A DNA stretch of 64,000 nucleotides from Agathobaculum hominis. GTDB lineage: Bacteria > Bacillota > Clostridia > Oscillospirales > Butyricicoccaceae. Shown here one piece after another: positions 44,150-53,374 of the stretch (positions are counted from its first letter, which is position 1; each line of letters begins with the position of its first letter). A program made the translations under genes and the position numbers. The stretch covers positions 1 to 64,000 of the forward strand of contig NZ_JACOPK010000004.1 in the NCBI RefSeq assembly GCF_014288055.1, written 5' to 3'. The notes under the pieces are model-generated. The model made no database searches, was not told the origin of the DNA, and worked only from the letters and a program-made list of their open reading frames with translations.

Positions 44150-45589
44150 TCAGATGCGGCAGGATTCGAGCAGCTCGTTCTTGCAGGTCCAGAGCTTTTT
44201 GGACAGGTCGACAAAGTAGGTCTGCGGATTCTCGAAGCGCTTGATCTGATCCCAGAGCGTGTCCACCTCGCGCATGCAGTAGTCGCGGATCTCGGTGATC
44301 GAGGGCGACTGATAGATGCATTCACCGTTCTTGAAGATCTGCTGGCGCAGCGGACGGACGGTGTAGTCGGTAACGACGCGCTGCTTCCATGTGTGGATCG
44401 GGTGGAAGAGAACATAGGGGAGAGCCGGATCGATGACCTCGTCATGAATGGTCAGAACGTCGCCCAGCGCCTTGCCGGTCTTGTTGTCGAACAGACGGTA
44501 GACCTGCTTGAAGTGCGGCGTGGTGATCTTCTCAACATTTTCGGAGACCTTGATCTTCGGAATGATCTCGCCGTCCTCGTTTTCAACGGCTGCAAGCTTG
44601 TAAACGCCGCCGAATACCGGCTCGGACTTGGAGGTGATCAGACGCTCGCCGATGCCGAACGAGTCAATCTGCGCGCCCTGTACGATGAGGTCGCGTACCA
44701 GATATTCATCGAGCGAGTTGGAGGCCATGATCTGCATATCGGAGAAGCCTGCGTCGTTGAGCATCTTGCGCGCCTCGACCGAGAGATAAGCGATATCGCC
44801 CGAGTCCAGACGGATGCCCTTGGCGCGGATGCCCTTTTCAGCAAGCTCCTTTGCCACGCGGATGGCGTTCGGAACACCGGATTTGAGTACATTATAGGTA
44901 TCGACGAGGAATACGCAGTTGTCCGGATAGATCTCGGCATAGGCCTTGAAGGCCTCGTACTCGCTGTCGAACATCTGCACCCAGGAATGCGCCATCGTGC
45001 CGCCGGCCGGGATGCCGTGGTCGCGGTCGGCCAGAACGCAGGCAGTACCCTGACAGCCGCCGATGAAGGTTGCGCGCGCACCGTAGATCGCGCCGTCATA
45101 GCCCTGTGCACGGCGGGAGCCGAACTCGAGCACGGTGCGGCCCTGCGCGGCGCGGGTGATGCGGTTCGCCTTGGTGGCGATCAGCGTCTGGTGGTTGACG
45201 GTCAGCAGAACCATGGTCTCAACGAACTGCGCCTGAATCATCGGGCCTGCAACGGTGACGAGCGGCTCGCCCGGGAATACCGGCGTGCCCTCGGGGACAG
45301 CCCAGACGTCGCATTCGAACTTGAAGTCGCGCAGATAGTTGAGAAACGCCTCGGAGAAGCATTTGCGGCGGCGGAGGTATGCGATGTCCTCCTCGGTGAA
45401 GCGGAGATTTTTGAAGTAGGAGATCAGCTGCTCGACACCGGCCATGATGGCATAGCCGCCGCCGTCCGGAACGCGGCGGAAGAACATATCAAAGTATGCG
45501 CGGCGGTTGCCCATACCCTTTTCAAAATAGCCATTTGCCATCGTGAACTCGTAGAAGTCGGTCAGCATGGTAAGATTTCTTTCGGTCAT
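44150..45589 (-). CDS. pncB: Nicotinate phosphoribosyltransferase
   Basis: The enzyme makes nicotinate mononucleotide from nicotinate and PRPP in the NAD salvage pathway. The 479-aa protein has the N-terminal block LTMLTDFYEFTMANGYFEKG, the AHSWVQMF and RRAQGYDGAIYGA regions, and the substrate-binding GIRLDSGDIAYLS. The length fits the longer Gram-positive form. The ATG at 45589 has AAAGGGG upstream. A promoter lies at 45674. Confidence 0.94.
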   Translation of the reverse strand: MTERNLTMLTDFYEFTMANGYFEKGMGNRRAYFDMFFRRVPDGGGYAIMAGVEQLISYFKNLRFTEEDIAYLRRRKCFSEAFLNYLRDFKFECDVWAVPEGTPVFPGEPLVTVAGPMIQAQFVETMVLLTVNHQTLIATKANRITRAAQGRTVLEFGSRRAQGYDGAIYGARATFIGGCQGTACVLADRDHGIPAGGTMAHSWVQMFDSEYEAFKAYAEIYPDNCVFLVDTYNVLKSGVPNAIRVAKELAEKGIRAKGIRLDSGDIAYLSVEARKMLNDAGFSDMQIMASNSLDEYLVRDLIVQGAQIDSFGIGERLITSKSEPVFGGVYKLAAVENEDGEIIPKIKVSENVEKITTPHFKQVYRLFDNKTGKALGDVLTIHDEVIDPALPYVLFHPIHTWKQRVVTDYTVRPLRQQIFKNGECIYQSPSITEIRDYCMREVDTLWDQIKRFENPQTYFVDLSKKLWTCKNELLESCRI

Positions 45590-45673
45590 TGCGATAAACG
45601 CCCCTTTGCGTGAGAAAAAGACACGCGGTAAATTCATAGCCTGTGCACTGTCTTGACACACAGTATTAAACAT

Positions 45674-45702
45674 ATAATAGTACGTTTTATGGAAAAGTGC
45701 AA
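45674..45702 (-). promoter_or_regulatory. Promoter of pncB
   Basis: On the minus strand TTGCAC (45697-45702), 17-bp spacer, TATTAT (45674-45679). Confidence 0.7.
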
Positions 45703-45976
45703 GCATTTCTTTCGTTGGAGAGAGTTAAATTTTCGGCGGAGCGGGGGAGACAGACGGGCATCAGAAAGGTACAGACATGCTCTGACGGCCCGAGGAAAAC
45801 AGGCGGGCAGCGAATGATACTGTGAAGGAATGCCTGTTTTATGCGGACAAATGATAGGACAAAATCTATCGGCGCCGTGCAAAAAACAAAAGAAAAGCAG
45901 AAAAGATACCTATTTAATATAATGGGAATAATGGTGAGAAGCAGCGCGGGCAGACGAGGAACAGAAATGCACAAAG
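45703..45976. other. Intergenic stretch between pncB and the arginine operon
   Basis: The gap from pncB to argG is about 495 bases. Apart from the pncB promoter and leader, the ARG-box-like site and the argG promoter, I see no gene. It is AT-rich in its right half. A short frame at 45841-46044 has no ribosome site or recognised domain. Confidence 0.5.
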
Positions 45977-45990
45977 TGAATAAATATACA
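45977..45990 (+). promoter_or_regulatory. ARG-box-like ArgR operator
   Basis: TGAATAAATATACA matches the ARG box consensus TGAATWWWWATTCA at 13 of 14 positions. It lies 27 bases upstream of the argG -35. An AT-rich second half-site may follow (46000-46012). Confidence 0.65.
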
Positions 45991-46016
45991 TTACATAAAA
46001 TAATTATAAATTTTTC

Positions 46017-46045
46017 TTGCCAAACGGGAAATGTGGTAGTATAAT
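46017..46045 (+). promoter_or_regulatory. Promoter of the arginine operon
   Basis: TTGCCA, 17-bp spacer and a perfect TATAAT at 46040-46045, 39 bases before the argG start. Confidence 0.85.
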
Positions 46046-46084
46046 AAAACCATCGAAAAAACGATGAATGCGAGGTCAAACGAT

Positions 46085-47338
46085 ATGGAAAAGAAATATA
46101 ACAAAGTTGTTCTGGCATATTCCGGCGGTCTGGATACTTCGGTACTGATCCCGTGGCTCAAGGAGCATTACGGCTGCGAGGTCATCGCGGTTTCCGGCAA
46201 CGTCGGTCAGGGTACTGAGCTGGACGGTCTGGAGGAGAAGGCGCTCAAGACCGGCGCTTCCAAGCTGTACATCGAGGATCTGACCAAGGAATTTGTTGAT
46301 GACTATATCATTCCGACCGTCAAGGCGGGCGCAACCTATGAGCAGTACCTGCTCGGCACTTCCTTCGCGCGCCCGATCATCGCAAAGCGCATCGTAGATA
46401 TTGCTCTCAAGGAAGGCGCAGACGCGATCTGCCACGGCTGCACCGGCAAGGGCAACGATCAGGTTCGTTTCGAGCTGGCGATCCATGCATTCGCACCGCA
46501 GATGGACATTATCGCTCCGTGGCGTTTCTGGGAGCTGAACAGCCGCGAAAAGGAGATCGCGTACGCTGAGGCGCACAACATCCCGCTGAAGATCAACAAG
46601 GAGACCAACTACTCCAAGGATAAGAACCTGTGGCATCTGAGCCATGAGGGTCTGGATCTTGAGCTTCCGTCCAACGAGGCTCCGATCAACAAGCCGGGCT
46701 TCCTCGAACTGGGTGTTTCCCCGGAAATGGCTCCGGACAAGCCGACCTATGTTACCATCCACTTCGAGAAGGGCGTTCCGACCGCTGTGGACGGCGAGAA
46801 GTTGGACTCCGTTGCCCTCATCGAGAAGCTGAACAAGCTCGGCGGCGAGAACGGCATCGGCATCCTCGACATCGTCGAGAACCGTCTGGTCGGCATGAAG
46901 AGCCGCGGCGTTTATGAGACCCCGGGCGGCTCTATCCTGTACGCAGCACACGCAAAGCTCGAGGAGATCACCCTCGACAAGGAGACCTCGCACTACAAGA
47001 CGCAGGTCGGCCTCAAGTTCGGCGAGCTGGTCTACAACGGCCAGTGGTATACGCCGCTGCGCAAGGCGCTGTCCGCATTCGTCGACTCCACGCAGGAGAC
47101 CGTTACCGGCGACGTAAAGCTGAAGCTGTACAAGGGCAACATTATCCCGGCTTCCGTAACCTCTCCGTACAGCCTGTACTCCGAGGATATGGCTACCTTC
47201 AACGAGGATGACTGCTACGATCAGGCAGACTCCGCAGGCTTCATCAATCTGTTCGGCCTGCCGCTCAAGGTACGCGCGCTGAACGATCAGATGCTGTTCG
47301 CCAAGACCGGCGAGCACTTCCCGTCCGTTGATAAGTAA
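46085..47338 (+). CDS. argG: Argininosuccinate synthase
   Basis: ArgG joins citrulline and aspartate with ATP. The 417-aa protein has the N-type ATP pyrophosphatase motif AYSGGLDTS (residues 11-19) and the substrate blocks HGCTGKGNDQVRFEL and SLYSEDMATF. The ATG at 46085 has GAGG upstream; an in-frame ATG at 46064 lies before it. It is the first gene of the seven-gene arginine operon. Confidence 0.96.
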   Translation: MEKKYNKVVLAYSGGLDTSVLIPWLKEHYGCEVIAVSGNVGQGTELDGLEEKALKTGASKLYIEDLTKEFVDDYIIPTVKAGATYEQYLLGTSFARPIIAKRIVDIALKEGADAICHGCTGKGNDQVRFELAIHAFAPQMDIIAPWRFWELNSREKEIAYAEAHNIPLKINKETNYSKDKNLWHLSHEGLDLELPSNEAPINKPGFLELGVSPEMAPDKPTYVTIHFEKGVPTAVDGEKLDSVALIEKLNKLGGENGIGILDIVENRLVGMKSRGVYETPGGSILYAAHAKLEEITLDKETSHYKTQVGLKFGELVYNGQWYTPLRKALSAFVDSTQETVTGDVKLKLYKGNIIPASVTSPYSLYSEDMATFNEDDCYDQADSAGFINLFGLPLKVRALNDQMLFAKTGEHFPSVDK

Positions 47339-47351
47339 GTTAATTTAAGAT

Positions 47352-47387
47352 CGTAGGGCGGCATGTCCGAAATGTGCCGCCCTACGG
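47352..47387 (+). other. Perfect hairpin between argG and argH
   Basis: CGTAGGGCGGCA pairs perfectly with TGCCGCCCTACG across an 11-base loop. The tail (GGTGTTTTGAG) is not a clear T run. It may protect the argG end of the mRNA or be a small repeat element. Confidence 0.65.
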
Positions 47388-47410
47388 GTGTTTTGAGAGG
47401 TAACAGCACT

Positions 47411-48802
47411 ATGGCAAAATTATGGGCAGGACGTTTCCAGAAGGAGACCGATCTTGTAGTAAACGACTTTAACTCGTCCATCCTGTTTGACTGCCGTCTG
47501 TACAAGGAGGACATCACCGGCTCAATCGCGCACGCGACCATGCTGGGCAGACAGGGCATCATCGAGGAGCACGAGGCCGAGAAGATCGTTGAGGGCCTCA
47601 AGGGCATCCTCAAGGATATCGAGGAAGGCAACGTAGAGTTCTCGCTCGATTACGAGGACATTCATATGAACGTCGAGCAGCTGCTCACCGAGCGCATCGG
47701 CGATACCGGCAAGCGTCTGCATACAGGCCGTTCGAGAAACGATCAGGTCGCGCTCGATATGCGTCTGTATGTCAAGAAGGAGATCAAGAAGATCATCGAG
47801 CTGATCCTCGGCTTCATGAAGGCGCTCACCAAGAAGAGCCGCGAGAATCTGGACGCTGTCATGCCGGGCTATACACATCTTCAGCGCGCGCAGCCGACGA
47901 CGTTCGCACATTATATGATGGCATATGCCAATATGCTGAAGCGCGACATCACCCGTCTCCAGGACTGTTACGAGCGCATGGACGAGATGCCGCTCGGCTC
48001 GGGCGCGCTCGCTTCCACCACCTATCCGATCGACCGCGACTTCGTCCGTGAGCAGCTCGGCTTTTCGCGTCTGACCGACAACTCGCTCGACGGCGTTTCC
48101 GACCGCGACTACTGTGTTGAGCTGCTTTCTGCACTCTCTATTCTGATGATGCACCTGTCGCGTCTGTCCGAGGAGATCATCTCCTGGTGCTCGTGGGAGT
48201 TCAAGTTCGTTGAGCTTGACGACGCATACTCCACCGGCTCGTCCATCATGCCGCAGAAGAAAAACCCGGACGTCTGCGAGCTCATCCGCGGCAAGACCGG
48301 CCGCGTTTACGGCGCGCTGACCACCATGCTGACCGTTCTGAAGGGTCTGCCGCTTGCATACAACAAGGATATGCAGGAGGACAAGGAGGCTGTTTTCGGC
48401 GCGATCGACACGGTCAAGCAGTGCCTTGAGGTATTTACTCCGATGTTCGCGACCATGACGCTGCGCCGCGACAATATGCGCAAGGCGGCGTCGCGCGGCT
48501 TCATCAACGCGACCGACTGCGCGGACTACCTCACCAAGAAGGGTGTTCCGTTCCGCGATGCGTACAAGACGGTAGGCCGTCTGGTCAACCAGTGCATCAA
48601 GGCGGACGAGACCCTCGAGACCATGACCATGCGCGACTTTGCGGCGATCTCCAACAAGTTCGGTGACGATGTCTATGATGCACTCGACCTGCGTACCTGT
48701 GTTGCAGAGCGCAAGGTCATCGGCGGCCCGGCTCCGCAGGAGGTCACCCGCCAGATCGACAAGATCGAGAAATTCGTTGCCGATGTGGAGGACGAGTTGT
48801 AA
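47411..48802 (+). CDS. argH: Argininosuccinate lyase
   Basis: ArgH splits argininosuccinate into arginine and fumarate. The 463-aa protein belongs to the fumarase/aspartase superfamily and has the signature GSSIMPQKKNP near residue 276 and HTGRSRNDQVALDM near 105. The ATG at 47411 has GAGAGG upstream; the frame is open to 47363 through the hairpin without a ribosome site. Confidence 0.96.
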   Translation: MAKLWAGRFQKETDLVVNDFNSSILFDCRLYKEDITGSIAHATMLGRQGIIEEHEAEKIVEGLKGILKDIEEGNVEFSLDYEDIHMNVEQLLTERIGDTGKRLHTGRSRNDQVALDMRLYVKKEIKKIIELILGFMKALTKKSRENLDAVMPGYTHLQRAQPTTFAHYMMAYANMLKRDITRLQDCYERMDEMPLGSGALASTTYPIDRDFVREQLGFSRLTDNSLDGVSDRDYCVELLSALSILMMHLSRLSEEIISWCSWEFKFVELDDAYSTGSSIMPQKKNPDVCELIRGKTGRVYGALTTMLTVLKGLPLAYNKDMQEDKEAVFGAIDTVKQCLEVFTPMFATMTLRRDNMRKAASRGFINATDCADYLTKKGVPFRDAYKTVGRLVNQCIKADETLETMTMRDFAAISNKFGDDVYDALDLRTCVAERKVIGGPAPQEVTRQIDKIEKFVADVEDEL

Positions 48803-48804
48803 TT

Positions 48805-49728
48805 ATGAGCAAACCGAAGATTTATATTGACGGCAAGGAGGGCACGACCGGCCTTCAGATCTACGAGCGTCTCGGCAAACGCGACGACGTAGAGCTGCTG
48901 CTCATCGACGAGGACAAGCGCAAGGATACCGAGGAGCGCCGAAAGTTTCTGAATGCGGCGGACATCGTGTTCCTGTGCCTGCCGGATGCCGCAGCGAAGG
49001 AAGCCGTCACGCTGATCGAAAACGACCATACCCGTGTGATCGACGCATCGACCGCACACCGCACCGACCCGGACTGGGATTACGGCTTTGCGGAGCTGTC
49101 CAAGGCGCACCGCGCCGCGATCGCCGGCTCCAAGCGCGTTGCCAACCCGGGCTGCCACGCGAGCGGCTTCATTTCCTCTGTTTATCCGCTCGTTGCACGC
49201 GGCGTTGTCCCGGAGGACTTTGCTTTTACCTGCTCGTCGCTCACCGGCTATTCGGGCGGCGGCAAAAAGATGATCGCGGAATATGAGGATGCCGAGCGCG
49301 ACAGCCGTCACGACTCTGAGCGCATTTACGGCCTCAATCTGCATCACAAGCATCTGCCCGAGATGGAATACGTCTGCGGTCTGATGCACGCGCCGGTTTT
49401 CGTGCCCATCGTAGGCGATTTCTACAAGGGTATGGCGACGACGGTCATGCTGCCGGGTGTGGATGCGCACATCGTGCACGACACGCTCGCAGAGCACTAC
49501 GCAAACCAGAATTTTGTGACGGTCGCGCCGACAGGCGGAGATGAAAACGTCATTTATGCAAATACGATGGCAGGCCGCGACAGCCTGCGACTGATCGTCT
49601 GCGGCCATGAGGAACAGACGATCGTCACCGCACTGTTCGACAATCTCGGAAAGGGTGCGTCGGGTGCTGCGGTGCAGAACATGAATATCATGCTCGGCCT
49701 GGAGGAAACGACGGGCCTGACGCTCTGA
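48805..49728 (+). CDS. argC: N-acetyl-gamma-glutamyl-phosphate reductase, short type
   Basis: ArgC reduces N-acetylglutamyl phosphate with NADPH. At 307 aa and with the start KIYIDGKEGTTGLQIYERL it is the shorter type-2 form, not the usual 345-aa enzyme. The catalytic cysteine is Cys117 in NPGCHASGF. It starts two bases after the argH stop. The order argC-J-B-D-F then follows the classical Firmicute cluster. Confidence 0.94.
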   Translation: MSKPKIYIDGKEGTTGLQIYERLGKRDDVELLLIDEDKRKDTEERRKFLNAADIVFLCLPDAAAKEAVTLIENDHTRVIDASTAHRTDPDWDYGFAELSKAHRAAIAGSKRVANPGCHASGFISSVYPLVARGVVPEDFAFTCSSLTGYSGGGKKMIAEYEDAERDSRHDSERIYGLNLHHKHLPEMEYVCGLMHAPVFVPIVGDFYKGMATTVMLPGVDAHIVHDTLAEHYANQNFVTVAPTGGDENVIYANTMAGRDSLRLIVCGHEEQTIVTALFDNLGKGASGAAVQNMNIMLGLEETTGLTL

Positions 49729-49745
49729 AACGGAGAAGAAGAACT

Positions 49746-50954
49746 ATGAAGATCATTGACGGCGGCGTTTGCGCCGCAAAGGGTTTCAAGGCGGGCAGTG
49801 TGCGCTGCGGCATCAAGGCGAGCCGCACGAACGACGATACCGCGATCATTTTCAGCGAATGCGAGTGCAACGCTGCGGCGACCTACACGATGAACCGCGT
49901 AAAGGCGGCTCCGGTCTATGTTACCATGGAGCATCTGGAAAACGGCGTGGCTCGTGCGATCGTTGCAAACTCCGGCAATGCAAATGCCTGCGCCCCGGAC
50001 GGCATGGAGAACGCGCGCCGCATGGCGAAGGCTGCGGCAGACTTCCTCGGCGTGGACGAGGAGGATGTTGCGGTAGCGTCCACCGGCGTTATCGGCCAGC
50101 GTATCAATATTGAGTGCATCGAGAAGCATCTGTCCGAAATCGTTCTTTCGGACGACGCTTCGGAACAGGCAAACCGTGCAATCATGACCACCGATACCCG
50201 CACCAAGACGGCGGCGGTCGAGTTCACGGTCGGCGGCAAGACCTGCCGTATCGGCGGCATCTGCAAGGGCAGCGGCATGATTCACCCGAACATGGGCACC
50301 ATGCTGTCCTTCATCACGACTGACTGCGCGATCTCTCACGAAATGCTGACTGATGCACTTCAGGAGAACGTGAAAAAGACCTACAACCGTGTAACGGTTG
50401 ACGGCGATACCTCGACCAATGATATGTGCGTCGTTCTGGCGAATGGTCTGGCAGGCAATGAACTGATCGACTGGCAGAACGAGGATTATCAGGCGTTCTG
50501 CAAGGCGCTGAACGAGATCAATACCCGTCTGGCGCGTCAGATCGCAGCGGACGGCGAGGGCGCGACCAAGCTCGTGACCTGCACGGTCAAGAATTCGCGC
50601 AGCGAGGAGACCGCCGAGCGTCTGGCAAAGGCGGTTGTCGGCTCGAATCTTGTCAAGGCTGCCATGTTCGGTGCGGACGCGAACTGGGGCCGCGTCCTGT
50701 GCGCAATGGGCTACTCCAAGGCGCCGTTCCGCCCGGAGTACGTTGATGTAGCGTTCGAGTCCGAAAACGGCTCGGTTGCTGTCTGCGAGAAGGGCGCAGC
50801 GCTGAATTTCGATGAGGAGCTTGCAAAGAAGGTTCTCACCGCAAACGAAGTCACCATTCAGATTGACGTTCACGAGGGTGAGCACGCTGCTACGGCCTGG
50901 GGCTGCGATCTGACGTATGATTATGTCAAGATCAACGGCGACTACCGTACCTGA
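49746..50954 (+). CDS. argJ: Bifunctional ornithine acetyltransferase/N-acetylglutamate synthase
   Basis: ArgJ recycles the acetyl group from N-acetylornithine to glutamate. The 402-aa proenzyme cleaves itself before a threonine to give two chains. Here the site is MGTMLSF with Thr185 as nucleophile; the residue before it is Gly where Ala is common. Oxyanion-hole residues lie in ASTGVIGQ. The C-terminal GANWGRVLCAMGY block is present. Confidence 0.95.
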   Translation: MKIIDGGVCAAKGFKAGSVRCGIKASRTNDDTAIIFSECECNAAATYTMNRVKAAPVYVTMEHLENGVARAIVANSGNANACAPDGMENARRMAKAAADFLGVDEEDVAVASTGVIGQRINIECIEKHLSEIVLSDDASEQANRAIMTTDTRTKTAAVEFTVGGKTCRIGGICKGSGMIHPNMGTMLSFITTDCAISHEMLTDALQENVKKTYNRVTVDGDTSTNDMCVVLANGLAGNELIDWQNEDYQAFCKALNEINTRLARQIAADGEGATKLVTCTVKNSRSEETAERLAKAVVGSNLVKAAMFGADANWGRVLCAMGYSKAPFRPEYVDVAFESENGSVAVCEKGAALNFDEELAKKVLTANEVTIQIDVHEGEHAATAWGCDLTYDYVKINGDYRT

Positions 50955-51171
50955 GCGGCGATAAATCGCGTGATCCTTCGTCAGCAGCGCGCTTGCGTAC
51001 ATGTGTACGCGGCGTGCGCTTCTTCCTCGGCTGACACGATTTCTCTTGCTCAGGAGGCGGAGCGAGCTGCGCGAATGCAGACGAGGTTTCTCTTGCGCAG
51101 GGGACACAGAGCAGATTGCGTGAGTACGCATCTATCTGATAAAAACATATCCGAAAAAGGAACGAAAAAGC
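50955..51171 (+). other. Structured 217-base spacer between argJ and argB
   Basis: This gap is longer than others in the operon. It holds a nested inverted repeat at 50980-51035 (GTCAGC with GCTGAC outside, GCGTAC-ATGT-GTACGC inside), two direct copies of TTTCTCTTGC (51040 and 51087) and a palindrome-like TGCGTGAGTACGCA. A frame runs across it into argB out of phase but has no ribosome site. It looks like a small inserted repeat or a regulatory or processing element. Confidence 0.5.
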
Positions 51172-52068
51172 ATGGATACTCCCATCACAGAACAGAAAAC
51201 AGACAATATGGATGCGGAGCTGAGAGCCAACATTCTGGTCGAGGCTCTTCCGTATATCCAGGAATATTATGGTCAGACCGTTGTCGTCAAGTACGGCGGC
51301 AACGCGATGATAAATGACGAGCTGAAGGACGCGGTCATCCACGACCTCGTTCTGCTCAATCTGGTCGGCGTCAAGGTCGTTATCGTGCATGGCGGCGGTC
51401 CGGAGATCAATGACATGCTGACCAGGATCGGCAAGGAAAGCAAATTCGTCAACGGTCTGCGCTATACCGACCGTGAGACCATGGACATTGTGCAGATGGT
51501 GCTGTGCGGCAAGGTCAACAAGGATCTGGTCACCCTGCTTGAAAAGGCGGGCGGCCGCGGCATCGGTCTCGGCGGCATGGACGGCGGTCTGTTCCAGGCG
51601 AAGCGCCTGACCGACCGTTCGGGCACGGATTACGGCTATGTCGGCGATATTGTCGACGTTGATCCGGCTCCGGTCATCGACGTGCTCCAGCAGGGCTACA
51701 TCCCGGTCGTTTCGACCGTTGCGCAGGGCATCGACGACGAGACCAACTACAACATCAATGCCGATACCGCAGCGAGCAAGCTTGCCGTTGCGCTCGGTGC
51801 GAAAAAACTCATCCTGCTGACCGACGTGCGCGGTCTGATGCTCGACGTCAACGATGAAAACAGCGTGCTGCATCGACTCAAGGTTTCTGAAGTGCCCAAG
51901 CTCGTGCGCGACGGCGTCATCAAGGGCGGCATGATCCCGAAGGTGGACTGCTGCGTTGAAGCGGTCCGCAAGAGCGTTGAGCGCGCGACCATTCTCGACG
52001 GCCGCGTCAAGCACTCCATCCTCATCGAGCTGCTTTCCGATGTCGGCGCAGGCACGATGTTTCAGTAA
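51172..52068 (+). CDS. argB: Acetylglutamate kinase
   Basis: ArgB phosphorylates N-acetylglutamate. The 298-aa protein has the amino acid kinase motifs VVVKYGGNAM, VIVHGGGPEI and GKVNKDLVTLL. The longer N-terminal helix before VKYGG is the type seen in arginine-inhibited hexameric forms, so feedback control by arginine is likely (inference). AAAGGA precedes the ATG. Confidence 0.96.
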   Translation: MDTPITEQKTDNMDAELRANILVEALPYIQEYYGQTVVVKYGGNAMINDELKDAVIHDLVLLNLVGVKVVIVHGGGPEINDMLTRIGKESKFVNGLRYTDRETMDIVQMVLCGKVNKDLVTLLEKAGGRGIGLGGMDGGLFQAKRLTDRSGTDYGYVGDIVDVDPAPVIDVLQQGYIPVVSTVAQGIDDETNYNINADTAASKLAVALGAKKLILLTDVRGLMLDVNDENSVLHRLKVSEVPKLVRDGVIKGGMIPKVDCCVEAVRKSVERATILDGRVKHSILIELLSDVGAGTMFQ

Positions 52069-52130
52069 TTCACAGCAATCAGTAGATTTATGCTGATTTC
52101 GCAGATTTTCCACGAAAAGGGCGAAAACCA

Positions 52131-53312
52131 ATGACATATAACGAACTGAAAAACGAAGAAAATAAATATGTAATGAACACCTACGGCCGCTTCCCGATCG
52201 CGCTCGACCACGGCAAGGGCGCGACCCTGTGGGACGTAGAGGGCAAGAAGTACATCGACCTTGCCTCCGGCATCGGCGTCAACTGCATGGGCTACGACAA
52301 CCAGATCCTTATCGACGCGATCACCCAGCAGGCGCACAAGATCATGCACGCCTCCAACCTGTTTACCACGGAACCGATGGTGCAGGTCGCGAAGAAGCTC
52401 GTCGAAAAAACCCACCTGAACGGCAAGGTATTCTTCGCTAACTCGGGTGCGGAGTCCAACGAGGGTGCGATCAAGCTTGCGCGCAAGTATTCTTTCGACA
52501 AGTACGGCGAGGGACGCTACAAGATCGTAACGCTCGTCAATTCCTTCCACGGCCGCACCGTAACCACGCTCAAGGCGACCGGCCAGGATCGTTTCCATAA
52601 CTATTTCTTCCCGTTCACCGAGGGCTTTGACTACGCGGTCGCGAACGACATCGACGATGTTCGCCGCAAGGCCGACGATATGACCTGCGCGATCATGATG
52701 GAGCTTGTACAGGGCGAGGGCGGCGTGCTGCCGCTCGATCAGGAATTCGTCAAGCAGGTCGAGGCGCTCTGCCGCGAGAAGGATATGCTGCTCATCATCG
52801 ACGAGGTACAGACCGGCATCGGCCGCACCGGCAGCCTGTTTGCGTTCCAGCAGTACGGCATCCGTCCGGATGTTGTCACCATGGCGAAGGGTCTCGGCGG
52901 CGGCGTTCCGATCGGCGCTGTGCTCGCGGCAGATACCTGCTGCAACGTTCTGACGCCGGGCACACACGCGACGACCTTCGGCGGCACGCCGCTTGTCTGT
53001 GCGTCCGCGAATGCAGTGCTCGATCATGTAGGCGACCCGAAGTTCCTGCATGAGGTCAAGGAGAAGGGCGAATATCTGAAGAACGGCATCCTTGCGCTCG
53101 GCAAGGACAGCATCCATGGCGTTCGCGGCATGGGTCTGATGCTCGGCATCATCGTGGACGAGGGCAAGCATTCCGCTTTTGCGAACAAGCTGATCGAAAA
53201 CGGTGTTCTGGCGATCACCGCCGGCAAGAATGCGGTTCGCCTGCTGCCGCCGCTGATCATTTCCAAGGAGGAAATGGACGAAGCACTGGCAGTCATGGCA
53301 AAGGTATTTTAA
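52131..53312 (+). CDS. argD: Acetylornithine aminotransferase
   Basis: ArgD makes N-acetylornithine with glutamate as amino donor and PLP as cofactor. The 393-aa protein has NSGAESNEGAIKLARKY, the IIDEVQTGIGRTG block and the cofactor lysine at about residue 253 in MAKGLGGG. It follows argB after 62 bases. Confidence 0.95.
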   Translation: MTYNELKNEENKYVMNTYGRFPIALDHGKGATLWDVEGKKYIDLASGIGVNCMGYDNQILIDAITQQAHKIMHASNLFTTEPMVQVAKKLVEKTHLNGKVFFANSGAESNEGAIKLARKYSFDKYGEGRYKIVTLVNSFHGRTVTTLKATGQDRFHNYFFPFTEGFDYAVANDIDDVRRKADDMTCAIMMELVQGEGGVLPLDQEFVKQVEALCREKDMLLIIDEVQTGIGRTGSLFAFQQYGIRPDVVTMAKGLGGGVPIGAVLAADTCCNVLTPGTHATTFGGTPLVCASANAVLDHVGDPKFLHEVKEKGEYLKNGILALGKDSIHGVRGMGLMLGIIVDEGKHSAFANKLIENGVLAITAGKNAVRLLPPLIISKEEMDEALAVMAKVF

Positions 53313-53374
53313 GAAAACGCCGCACAATGAAAGCGCGGTATGGCCTTAACGGATTATAGAAAGGTGTTTTACCA

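Noticed and set aside
50970..51317. A 115-codon frame over the argJ-argB gap
   Set aside because: It overlaps argB out of frame and has no ribosome site; the gap is explained by repeats.
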